From NCBI GenBank assembly GCA_023105745.1, contig JALGQZ010000011.1, positions 47,894,698 to 47,958,697 on the forward strand: a stretch of DNA of 64,000 bases, written 5' to 3'. Positions 13,284 to 25,100 of this stretch are shown here, piece after piece. This DNA is from Austropuccinia psidii (lineage: Eukaryota; Basidiomycota; Pucciniomycetes; Pucciniales; Sphaerophragmiaceae). The position numbers were made by a program, and so were the translations under genes. The notes below the pieces were generated by a model that did no database searches, was not told the origin of the DNA, and saw only the letters and a program-made list of their open reading frames with translations. Position 1 is the stretch's first letter; the number at the start of each line of letters is the position of its first letter.

Positions 13284-14540
13284 AAGACAAAAATAAATGA
13301 AGTTCAAGTCATTGAAGAAGTTCAGTGTACTGAAGAGAAGGAAGAATCTGATCAAGATTCTGCAATCTCTGAAGATACACCAGTGGAGGACTATCCCATT
13401 GAAAACATCACAGCTTTCTTTGAAGTCACTGAAGTCCATACCCACTTGCCACAGTATAGTGAAGATTGCTACAACCTTATTAATGTTCAGGATGCCAAGA
13501 TGTGTAAAACCAAACCTGCTAAAGGAAAAGGTTATACTGCTGGAGCATCTTGTATCACATCAATTCTGATGAATAATTTTGAAGCCAAAGTCAATTTGGA
13601 TACAGGAGCATTTTGCACTTGTGTAGGTAAAGATTATCTCCAAGCTATACTTCCTGAATGGAAAAACCATCTATTACCAATAGAAGGTGTACAATTTAGT
13701 AGTGCCAGTACCAATATGTACCCTTTGGGTATATTAGACACTATTCTTGTATATCCCCATCCAACAGGAAGTATAAGAATGAAAGCTGAGGTTGTCGTAA
13801 TGGACAACTACACATCTCAACATATCATTCTTGGAAATGATTACTTAGGTATTTATGGTATTGATATCAATAACCATAAAGACAGATATTTCACAATTGG
13901 AGAGAACAGGAGGAAAAAATTTGCTTTCTCCAATATGCCAAAGCAAATATCAATAGTATCTTCTAAGAGAGATACTTATAAGGAAGAACTTGTGTTCACA
14001 CAACTTGTTGAAGCACAAATTAATCCATCATTGTCACCAAAAATGAAGAATGAACTTATTGACGTGTTATATACATACAATACTTCATTTGCCTCTGATA
14101 ATGAACCATTAGGTGCTATAAGAGGACATGAAATTGATATTACTCTTAATATTGACAGACCATATCCCCCAGTACTTAGAAGACCAGCTTATCCAGCCAG
14201 TCCCAGAGCTAGAGAAGCCTTGGAGAAACATATTCAAGAGTTAATTCAACTTGGTGTACTAAGGAAAGTAGGCCATAATAAGGAAGTTGAAGTGACAACA
14301 CCTGTTATTATTGCATGGCATAATGATAAGTCAAGAATGGTTGGAGATTTTAGCGCTTTGAATACCTACACAGTTCCAGATAGGTATCCAATCCCTAGAA
14401 TCCAAGAAACCTTGACTCAATTATCTAAAGCCAAGTATATAACATCAATGGATGCATTGAAAGGTTTCCATCAGAATGTTTTGACGCCTAAAGCTAATAA
14501 ATTACTTAGAATTATCACTCACTGTGGTACTTTTGAGTAA
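13284..14540 (+). pseudogene. Ty3-A pol: protease and first half of reverse transcriptase
   Basis: Same frame as the Gag part. An aspartic protease active site NLDTGAFCTC (DTG codons at 13599-13607) lies about 75 residues into the 13383-14540 frame; the protease matures the polyprotein. It is followed by the linker typical of this family and the reverse transcriptase N-terminal blocks RPYPPVLRRPAYPASP and SRMVGDFSALNTYTVPDRYP. The frame ends at TAA 14538-14540, where related copies have a tyrosine codon (GTFE-stop-LRMPFG against GVYEYLRMPFG in Ty3-B), so this is a point nonsense mutation. The next frame continues in register from 14541. Confidence 0.9.
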
Positions 14541-15155
14541 CTTAGAATGCCATTTGGCATTGAAAATGCTCCATCTCATTATCAAAGAATGATGAATACC
14601 ACCTTCCCCACAGAATTGTCTGAAGGGTGGCTTATCATTTATATTGATGATATTATCATATGTTCTGACTCATGGTCTTTGCACCTTGAAAGACTTGCAA
14701 AAGTACTTCACAAAGTTTCAGAAGTGAATATGAAAATTTCACTTAAGAAATGCAACTTTGGTTTTGAAGAACTTAAAGCATTGGGACATGTTGTTTCTGG
14801 TTTAAGCTTGGGTATTGACAAAAATAAAGTGGCAGCAGTGCTACTTAAGCCAATACCCCAGAATAAAAAAGAAATGATGTCTTTTCTTGGATTTGCTAGT
14901 TACCATAGGCAACACTTAAAAGACTTTGCAGTTCTAGCCAAATCAATCTATAGAATCTGTGATCAACAGACTGTGTTTGAGATGACACAGAAGAGAATTA
15001 AAGTTTATGAGAAGATAAATAAAGCCCTTACAGAAGCACCTTTACTCCTCATGCCTGACTGGAATATTCCTTTTAAGTTGTACATTGATGCATGTGGAGA
15101 TGGATTAGGGGCAGCCCTACATCAAGTCCAAATTATTGATAACAACCTACAGAAG
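14541..15155 (+). pseudogene. Ty3-A pol: reverse transcriptase palm and start of RNase H
   Basis: Contains [18 protein letters not shown] and the polymerase catalytic box [11 protein letters not shown] (YIDD, near 14640), then the thumb and connection with [16 protein letters not shown]. RNase H begins at [17 protein letters not shown] (near 15076), whose aspartate is the first catalytic residue of retroelement RNase H. A single-base length change near 15150 shifts the rest out of frame: the correct continuation ([14 protein letters not shown]) lies in another frame and joins the open frame used from 15218. Reverse transcription of the element RNA would take place in cytoplasmic particles. 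Confidence 0.9.
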
Positions 15156-17092
15156 GACCAGTTTGTTATATCTCAAGGCAAATCAAACCAACAGAAGCCA
15201 GATATGGTGCAATCCAAATGGAGTGCTTATGTTTGGTATGGGCACTTGAGAAATTACACTATTACCTTGATGGCAGTGTTTTTGAAGTGATAACTGACTG
15301 TAATGCAGTAAAATCACTTCTTAACATGAAAACTCCCAACAGACATATGTTGAGATGGCAAATAGCCATTCAGGAATGTAGAGTAGATATGACTATAGTT
15401 CATAAAGCAGGAACTATTAATAAGAATGCTGATGGACTTAGCAGGTGGGCATTAGCCAATACTCCTGATAATCCAGCTTATGTACCTTTGGAAGCAGAAC
15501 CACAGATTCCAATTGAAGGAATTAACATAACTGATATTGGGACTGAACTCTTTGAGGAGGTCAGAGAATCTTATAAACAAGACAAGAATTGCCATATCTT
15601 GACTTCTTCATTAGATAAAGACTGCAAGGATACATCTTTAGTTAATGCACTTGATGAAGTTTGGAAAAATTCCTATTCTGAAGGAAGATTTCACTTGTTT
15701 GATGGGATCATTTACCACAGAACAAAACATTCTTGTGTTATGACATTGTGCAGTAGATTACTTATCGATACCATTCTTCATGAATGTCATGATAGTATCT
15801 ACTCTGGACACCTGTCAGAAGACAGAACACTTGAAAAAGTGGAGAACTGTGCATGGTGGCCATCTTGGAGAAAAGACACCATTGAATATTGCCATACCTG
15901 TGATAGATGCCAAAAAGCAAACAGGAGTACAGGCAAGAAATTTGGACTTATGATCCATATTCAAGAACCAAAATCCCCATGGGAAGTTGTTCAAATGGAT
16001 TGGGTCACAGCACTTCCTCCAAGTGGTGACAGAAGTTATAATGATTGTTTAGTCATTATAGACAGATATAGCAAAACTCCCATATTCTTACCATGTCATA
16101 AAGATGACACTGCTATGGATACAGCTCTTCTTTTATGGAGTAGAGTTATTTCTCATACAGGATTATTTAAGAATATCATAAGTGACAGAGATCCCAAATT
16201 CACATCTGCACTTTGGATCAATCTTCATAGATTGTTTGGGACTAAGTTATCATTCTCTACAGCATATCACCCTCAGACAGATGGGCTAGCAGAGAGAATT
16301 ATTAAGACTTTAGAAGACATGATCAGGAGATTCTGTGCTTATGGATTAGAATTCAAAGACTCAGATGGCTTTACCCATGACTGGTGCACTCTGATACCTG
16401 CATCAGAATTGGCATATAAGACATCAGTCCATTCTTCCACAGGACAAACTCCTGCTATGTTAGAGAAAGGATGGAATCCAAGACTCCCAGCAGACACACT
16501 GAGGAAAGACTTGATTGACATTCATCCTACAGCTTCCAGCTTCAAAATAATGCTTGATAAAGTAAGACTTCATGCACAACAAAGTATGGATGATGCTTTT
16601 AATTATGCAAAACAGAAGTGGGACAAGAGTCATAAAGTACCAGACTTTAAAGTAGGGGACTTAGTTTTAGTTTCAACCTTGAATTTTAATAATATCAAAG
16701 GCCCAAAGAAAGTTAAAGATTCTTATGTAGGACCTTTTGTTATTGTTGCTTTACATGGAACCAATGCAGTTCAAGTAGAATTGAGTGGTGAATTGGAAAA
16801 TAAACACCCCACCTTTCCAGTCAGCTTGATAAAGCCTTATCAACCAGCTGACAAAGAATTGTTTCCTTTAAGAAACCCAACTCCTTTAACTGTACCACCT
16901 GTGGAACAGAATGAAGACAAAAAGATAAAGAAAGTCATTAAAGAAAGGAGACTTAGGGGTAAAAATCAAAGAGAATATCTTGTCAAATATAGAAATCCAG
17001 TACATGAAGATGAATGGATGGCAGAATCAGAAATACCTGACTCAGATAAACTCTTAAGAAGATTTAGACATGAAAGAAGGCCACAAGCCTGA
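15156..17092 (+). pseudogene. Ty3-A pol: RNase H, integrase and chromodomain
   Basis: The open frame 15218-17092 carries the RNase H end ([13 protein letters not shown], then NADGLSRW). The integrase zinc finger is built from [11 protein letters not shown] and CDRCQK. The integrase catalytic core has MDWVTALPP (first Asp), [14 protein letters not shown] (second Asp) and [18 protein letters not shown] (Glu). A GPY/F-like [12 protein letters not shown] module follows, and near the C terminus [18 protein letters not shown] is a chromodomain, which in chromoviruses steers integration by binding histone marks. The stop at 17090-17092 is natural, about 130 bases before the polypurine tract. This is the best-preserved part of the element, with all three integrase acidic residues present. 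Confidence 0.92.
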
Positions 17093-17220
17093 ATATGTCT
17101 ATAAATGTGCTTTAAACTACTTGATCTGAGTGATGTAAAGAGGGTGGACAGTGGACATTAACCCCCTTTGGGGCCTTGTTCTCTTATCACTAATAAAATT
17201 GTAGTACAATTTTATTTTTT

Positions 17221-17232
17221 GGTGGGAGGGAA
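17221..17232 (+). promoter_or_regulatory. Polypurine tract of Ty3-A
   Basis: GGTGGGAGGGAA abuts the 3' LTR, the expected plus-strand primer site in reverse transcription. The matching tract in Ty3-B (34071-34082) is AGGGGGAGGGAA, also preceded by a T run. Confidence 0.85.
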
Positions 17233-19135
17233 TGTGAGCCTTGAGGTATATTTTACATACCCAAATAGGCCACAATTATCTTAAAAAGAAATTTTGAATT
17301 TTACATAACTCATAAATCATGCATATATTCAAAATTCATCATTTTTGATTTCAGAAAAGATGAATAACTTTTTATTGAGTAAGTAAATCCATGGATTTAA
17401 GGCCAGATTTGGATTCTACACAAAAATTCACCTAGGGTAGCTCCATAGAGTGAATAAGCTCAAATTACCTCTTTGAGGTGGTAATATGGAAAATACTTCA
17501 ACACCACATCATTAATACCACCTAAAAGATCCGTGAAAATGTTTGTTTTTCTTGATTTTACGCCAAAATAATGGGAAAGTGAGAAATCCCATGTTACATA
17601 TACACTAAGAATAGTGTTATACATGTTTTGAGCACTCAATATTATGGTATTCTTACATGAACCTTTGGTACACCCATAGTGGATATCTCACTTTAAGCTT
17701 AAATTTCTATTTTGACATGAAAAATAAGCAAGGGGGACAAAAGACATCAAAGAGTGCCAGGGTACCCAACTTCTGAGGCCCCAGAGGCGTGGATAGCTCC
17801 AAAGCTTGGTTCCATGGCTGATCTTGACCCAATTGGTAAACTAAACCTCTTTGGGAACTTGGTTACCAAGTTACAACTACTGTAAAACACCAGAAAATAG
17901 GAAATAAAACGGTATATTGACATGCCAAGGAGGTAAAGAGCTACTTATACTCCTGTAACCATTTAGATTACTAATTACTTTCCATGGATAAACCCCAAAA
18001 GAGCAATTAAAACCCTTTTTGGACTAGTATCCATTGATTTACCTCATAGCAACCAGTCAAACACTGATATTTGCAATTCTACATAGAAATGAGGTAAAAA
18101 CTTCAAAAATTCATTAAAAACACAAATCTTAATGAATCTTTCTGAAACTTTCAGGACCAATTGAAAACTGTATTATATATGGTACAACCAAAAAGAATTA
18201 CAGTTTTACTAGTAAAATCAAAATTGTTACTTACAGTCCATTTTTGGTTATTCTACGTGAAACACTGAATCTTCAAAAATTCACAGTAAATACAACCTGT
18301 GATTAAATTGTCAATAACATTGATAACTTTGGAATAAAAGAAGATTTACAAATGTTACTCCTTTTATTCTTAACCATATTGGGGTTGGTAGTCACGTAAA
18401 AGCATCAATTAAGCAATTATGACAATTTTACGTGACAACAGATGATGTAAGTACTAATCCAAAAGGGTTTAATGCTTTCTCACTCACTGGTTTTTCAGTT
18501 TGCTCCATGAAACGCCTCTGTGAGCTGTTCTTGACTTAAAAGAGGCCTTCTCTTGCTGTTTTTTCCGTATCATCATCTTATTATCATTTTATATCATTGT
18601 TACCAACAAGTAAGTATTAGTTAAACTATTCTTAAGTGTTTTAAATCTTTCAGAATCAATAAGAAAGACGTGAAATCATAGAATCCAACTATATATTGTT
18701 GTAATCCTGCTATAAATCATTTTGATCTCTTAAATCCACAATTCTACGTCAAATTTCTCTACTTTTATCTATCAATAAGTTCTTTGGAGTATTAGTGAGT
18801 CATTTATCTTTAATTCTTAAAGTTTTTCTCTAGTAATAGTTTTCTTCAAGGATGAGCTTTATAATTATTCTTGCAAAAGATAATTATATATTAAAATAAT
18901 TTTATTATTTTAATAAAAGAAGTTTTTATTATTAAATTCTTCTTGTAATTGATTCTTGTAGACAATTACTTGCTCACTGTTAAAATCACTAGTAGTGCTT
19001 AACACGTGAAATAAATAATTCTTCAATTATTTAATTGTGGTTATAATAATATTTTATTATTATATTTCATAAGAACAGACATAGTACTGCTGATCAATAG
19101 TAATATTATCATCAGTTTCATAGTCACATCTTACA
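17233..19135 (+). repeat. Ty3-A 3' LTR
   Basis: Same length and ends as the LTR at 8894-10796. It is followed by GAAAA (19136-19140), matching the GAAAA before the 5' LTR. Confidence 0.95.
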
Positions 19136-19140
19136 GAAAA

Positions 19141-22100
19141 GAATTTGACAGATACCATTGAATTGAGAGAATTAAGTTCCAAAGCTATTTACATAAAAAA
19201 TTACCTTTTAATTGGCCAATTTGTTTATTCAATGTTTTTTATTAACTTTAACCTAGAATTCAACGGCTCAAATAAATGCATTGAAATCTTTATTTGGCTT
19301 ATTTTAGGATAGAATTTTCTTCTAAAGTTAAGAGATGAAGCGGGTTTGTATGGGGTGATATCATAAAGTTAAGTACTAGAGAAAGGAGGGAGATGGTTTG
19401 TATTAAGATTTTTAGTGCCTCTTGAAATGGTATTACTTCTTAATTTTGAAGTTTTTTGGAAAGATGCTTTCCAAATCACGCTAATCTTGGTGCATTATTT
19501 TTTCAACTATAAAATTTTCTCAGGATTTTTTCTTTTGTTCCATAGAATTCAAGAATTTTTTCCTTTGTAATTAGCTTGCACCAGCCAAAAAAATAAGTTC
19601 GACAAGAAATGATATTTTTTTCAATGGTAACTGGTGATAACTATTTTACTTTTTGTGATGGGGGAGTTGATAAATGATTCCATTTGTCCCATTCATTATC
19701 AGTAATTGTTTGAAAAGGGGTTAATTAAATAATATAAATCAGGGTATCAGTTAAAGAAATTCAAAGCTTTTACTTCAAATAAATGGTGCTAATAATTGAA
19801 TTAGTTTTGATAAAGGGGAGCTCTTGTGGTCCTCCAAGATTAGTAGAATTTTTACCCAGCCATTGTTGATTTTTATAATTATTTTCTAATTACGTTGGTT
19901 GTGAAGCTGATATATCAGAAGAATCATCATCATCTTATTCTTCATTATTTACATGTGGATAATCTTTCTCATAATCATCAGTTTTATCTAAAATAAAATT
20001 TAATAAGAAATTAGAATCATATTTTTAAATTGAATTCAAACTATAAAGTCATTTTATCCTCCGGTGCTAAACACTCATAAGATGAAAATTTTCAGTATAT
20101 GTCATATTAAAAAATTCTATGAGGCCATTAATATGCAGAAAGCTATCCTGGAGTTTAGCTCCATTCTCTTTGTTTTCAATTTGATAATTAAGGAAAAATA
20201 TCTTTGATTTTTTATGTTTTATGTAAAGCCTCATATACTTATTTGTATATTTAGATAAATCATATTATACCTATAATAATATCAAAAAAATATTTCACTT
20301 CTTTTTGAAAAGAAAGAAATTTTCCCTCAAATGAATGGAAGCTTAAGAGAAGCTAGAAAAATCAAAAAGAAAAATGTTTCTTCAAATGACTAAAAATAAG
20401 AAAAAAAGAGAAAGAAAATTGAGCAATCAAAAATTGAATTTTAGTTTTTTAAAAAAAGATAATTTTTCTTCAAATAACTGAAAAGGATAAATTGTATAAA
20501 AATAAACTAAAAAGAATACTACACTGGTCAAAAAAAAGGTTTATATTTTTTTTGAAAGAAAATTATTCAAAAAAGTCATGTTTTTGAAAAAAAAAATGAA
20601 AAAAGAAAAAAGAGCTAGAATTATAAAAAATTAATGGAGACTTTCTTTTAAAAAAATTTACTTTTGGTAAAAGAACTACAAAGGGGTAAAAAATAAACAA
20701 ATAATTGAGACAATAAGGAATTAAATATTAGCATGTTTATAAGATAAAAAAAAGCTAAATAATTTTCTTAAATAACTCAAAAAAGTGAAAGGATAACTGA
20801 ATTGGTCAAAAAATAATTTATTTGGTTTTTTGAAAGAAAACCAATCACAAAGATATAATTTTTTCTAAAGAACGACCGGAAATCAAAAAAGAGTTAGAAC
20901 AAGAAAAAACGCACATTTTATTTTGGAAAAAAAGTACGTTCTTAGGAAGAAGATAAAACAAAAAGAAATGATCAAAAAACAAATTCAGAGAATTTTTTTC
21001 AAAAAAAAACAACTTGAATAAATACAGAAATTCAAATAAGCCAAAAGATAAAAACAAGTTTAGCTTGTTTCGTTAGAAAAGTATTATTTTTGAAAATAAA
21101 CTCACTTTTTTTTCCAAAAAAAAATTATCAAGCTTTTGATTAGAAAAATTAAAAAAAAATAAGTTATGTTTTTTTGAAAAGAAAATTAGTTTGAAAAAAA
21201 TGACCTTTTCTTTGGAAAAAAGGGGGAAAATGAAAAAACTTCAAAATAAGATTAAAATGAGAGAAATTCAAATAGAAAAAGAACAGAATTTTTATGTAAT
21301 ATTCAATTTTTATTTAAATAAAAGACATGAAAGATAATTATGAAAAAGAAGATTAAGTAAAATTATTACTCTTTCGATTTCTTTTTCCAATAAAAATGAA
21401 TTATAAAAAGATTGAAATTAAAAAACACTTGAGAAATCAAGAAAAGATAGAAAAGTATTCTTTTGTTTTTCATGAAGTATAAAATTACTGCTTTTTTTAG
21501 ATAAATATTTGAAAAGTTAATGAATGAAATATTAAACAAGTAGTTTAGCAAAAAAAAACATTTTTGAAACTTTTCCACACAAATGAAAGTTTTATTGTAA
21601 CAAATATTACTTTTTGAAAAATAACTAGAAAAATTGGAAAAATTGAAAATTAAATCAATTATGAATATATTTCTTTTAAAATTATCTTTGGAAAAAAGAA
21701 AATTAACAAATTAGTCACCTAAAACATTTAAAATTTATCATTATACTTATTCAATGTAATTATTTTGATCTTTTTACGCGTATTTGTATTGGCCCATAAG
21801 TAGGTCCTTCATGTAGCAATTGTAGCTTAAGCAATAATTCTAATTATACAATTCAGCCATTAATAAACAATCTAGGCCAATAGAGTATTAAATATAATGA
21901 AGATTCTCACCCAATCTAGAAAGAAATAGATAGCTTTTGAGTTCCTCATTTAGAAGCATATTTATTTAAAGCTTGACAAAATACCCTGGAAAACCCAGTT
22001 ACAGTCTAAATATGAGCCTGGGATTGTGTTAAGCAAAATCTGAACTTTTTACAACCATTAACTTCCAAAAGTATTTGTTCACATAAGTACCTAGATCAAT

Positions 22101-25100
22101 TTACATTGAATAGATTTATAAGATCTATGTTCAAATTGGCATACATACTCATTCATAAGCTAAATAATTCATATGAAGAACATATGCTTTTGATCAAAAT
22201 ATACCTTTGAATAATTTGGTGGCTTTTGATAAAATGGAATCAAGCTTCCATGCATAAAGCCAATACTTACGGTGAAAACTTCTTTTTTCATTAAATGTGA
22301 TAATTCCTTTTTCTAATGAACATTGGTCAAAGCTATATAAATAAATAAATTTCTCAAAAGTGCTTTTATAATTTTTCTCTCATGTAGTATTAATGTAACA
22401 TGAACAATTCTAAATATTGGACTAATATGGAAACTTTAAGAGACTTTTCTATAGCTACCTAGTCTGAAAAGCTCAACTACCAGTGCTACATTGATGTTGA
22501 ATCGCTTGATATTTTTCAATTATTAAATATCTTGGATAAGATTTATTAGATTTCTCAAATGTTTTCTTAAACTTCAATGAGGTTAGGTTTTCAAAATCAC
22601 TTGCTTGATAAATATATGTGAAATTTTGAGCTTGACACTGCTTAAGATATTTTTTTCTTTGAGAGTAACCCAGTATTCAAATGCCTTATTAAAGTACTTC
22701 ATCTGCTTCATCCTAAAGGGAATATGAATATTGGGCTGCAATTAACTCAAATAGAATTAAATTGTTTTCCTAAGATCTGAGAGATTATTGTAGATGAATT
22801 TTAGTATGTTGTATTAGGTTTATAATTCAGTTGAGTGGATTTTAATACTGAAAATTTTATTCTTTATTCATGAGAGGAATTTGTTTTGGATCTAAACCCC
22901 AAGGGAATTCCGGGTGTGGTGCTTACAAAATATTAAAGCTTATATGTGGTTGGTTTTTGGTCTCAAGAAATGTTGTGAGTTCTGGCCATAAAGGTTTTCC
23001 ACTTTGAGGAAGGTTTGAATTTTTTTGATTTTCCTGTTGGATATATCATATCAAGTTTCTAAAACTTTGGAAATACGACATCTCAATAGCTTTAAGAATT
23101 TAGGTACTGAAATCTCACATGTCTCTTGAAAACTTTCAAATAATCTTCTTTTACTAATTCCATTTTACTTGAATAATTTTCTTCAAAAGGTAAATCATAT
23201 TCAAATATTCAAAAAATAATGAATAGAAAGCTTCTAATAACTATATCCCTTAAGAAAGGATTTAATCACATATAATACGAGAATTAGATCAAAATCTCAT
23301 TTTGAAAGTTAAAGATGACATACTTTTGTTAATTTAAATTTTTGAAAGAAGCTATGCGGTAGCTTCCAGTTTCAATCAAGAGATTTATAGATATATCTCT
23401 CATTCCTTTGAGATATTATCAGAAGTTAAATTCAGGAAGCTACTCCATAATGCTTATATTTCATTTTACAGAGTAGTTACAATCACCATTAGTAAAAAAG
23501 CTGCACCTTATGGAAGGTTAAAAAGGTTCAAGAGAGTATGTAACCAAACTTTACCTTCCTGAGGGTAAAATAACAATCTTAGCTCCAAGATTAAATTTCT
23601 GGCTCAGATACTCTCAGAAACAATTTGAATATGATTGAATATTACTCTATTTATTTCACAATAATTCAGAGACTTTGGGTCTTTTTCTTTTCCATTTAGC
23701 TCGATTGGAAGTAGGCTTTATTAATTTTTCTTTTTAATTGAAGTTTTTTGTTCTAATTTCTGAAGATTATAGAATTTCTTGGGTGAACTATAAAGTTGAA
23801 AATCTTGATTTTTCTTCTATATAGTAGAAATACCTTTACTATAAAAAATTGTTAGTCTTACTAGAAATAATAAGGAATCAAGAATTCATATTTAGTTTGA
23901 CTATATCTTCTCAAAGTGAATTCTAATTTTCACTTCGTAAAGGCCAATCTCATCAGAAAACTGGGAAGAAGATGATGAATTGTTTTGTCTTATATTCCTT
24001 AAATTAAGTCTTGTTATTTATTCCACAACATCATATAGATATAATGAAAGTTATCTTACAATCACGTTTTATTAATTTAGATACAAAAATATTTATTTCT
24101 AGCTTGAATTATTCAAAATAATGTTTGAAATTCACAAATAGCTTCCGCAAAGGAAAAAAATGTAAATAACTTGGAAAGAAGAATTTTATTTATAATGAGA
24201 AATAATTTCTTTATTGGTTGTTTAAAAAGGAAAATGATTTAGTACTAGAAATTAACAGAACCTATTTTTATAGTAGATATTCACCCACTTTCATTATTTA
24301 AGGGGGCTTATTGAATGAATAGAGCATACTAAAGAAACTCCAATCTATGGGTAGCTAGAATAAGTATTTTACAAAGAAACTTGAAGGGAAAAATTTTAAA
24401 AGTTAAAATAAGCTTTTAATACCTCCTCTGATCGATTATAGCACCACTAAATTAAAGAGCCATAAAATGGTTCTATATAATAGAACTAAGAAGATCCCAA
24501 AGAATTCTTTGGAAAATAAGTCAATCAATAATTTCAAGACAAGAGAAAATAACCTGCATAAGAATTATTTTATTTTAAAAATTGGAAATTTATTTTAAAA
24601 TTTGAATATTACAACCTTTGAGGATCCAAGGATAAATCCTTCCTCATTTGAACTTTCTGAATCTATTAAGAACACAATATAACTCATATCTTTTACTTCC
24701 TAAGATTGAAAATCCCTCGGTTGAATTTAGAATATTATTTCAGCTTGATTATTGATAAGTTGAATTCAAAAAAGGTTATTAAATTTTACTAGCAATAAAT
24801 CAATGGAAAATCTTAAACAATAATTTGAGGAAAAATTCACACATTTTAATATTTTAAACTATTTTACACAATTATCCCCTAAAGTAACAGCTTTCAAGCC
24901 ATAATTTTCCCTTTTAATATTTCTTCACCACCAAATATATTATTATTGAGAGATTTAATGAGGAAAATCGACTTTTTGGTTCATTTTATTGCTTTTATTT
25001 CTTGAATTCAAATTTACCAAGTTTACTTTTGAGATATTTGGTAATCTTTTGAAAATATTTGGCCTTTTTTGATTTTTGAGGATTTTTCTCTGTTTTTTTT

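Larger units (their letters stand above)
8894..19135 (+). mobile_element. Ty3-A: full-length Ty3/gypsy chromovirus-type LTR retrotransposon
   Basis: Two LTRs of equal length (1903 bp), both beginning TGTGAGCC and ending CTTACA, enclose a gag-pol region in the order Gag, protease, reverse transcriptase, RNase H, integrase, chromodomain, which is Ty3/gypsy order. The bases just outside are GAAAA on both sides (8889-8893 and 19136-19140), a 5-bp target duplication. A purine tract lies directly before the 3' LTR. The LTRs differ by scattered substitutions only, so the insertion is fairly young. The coding region nevertheless carries several stops and at least two frameshifts, so this copy cannot make an intact polyprotein. 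Confidence 0.95.
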
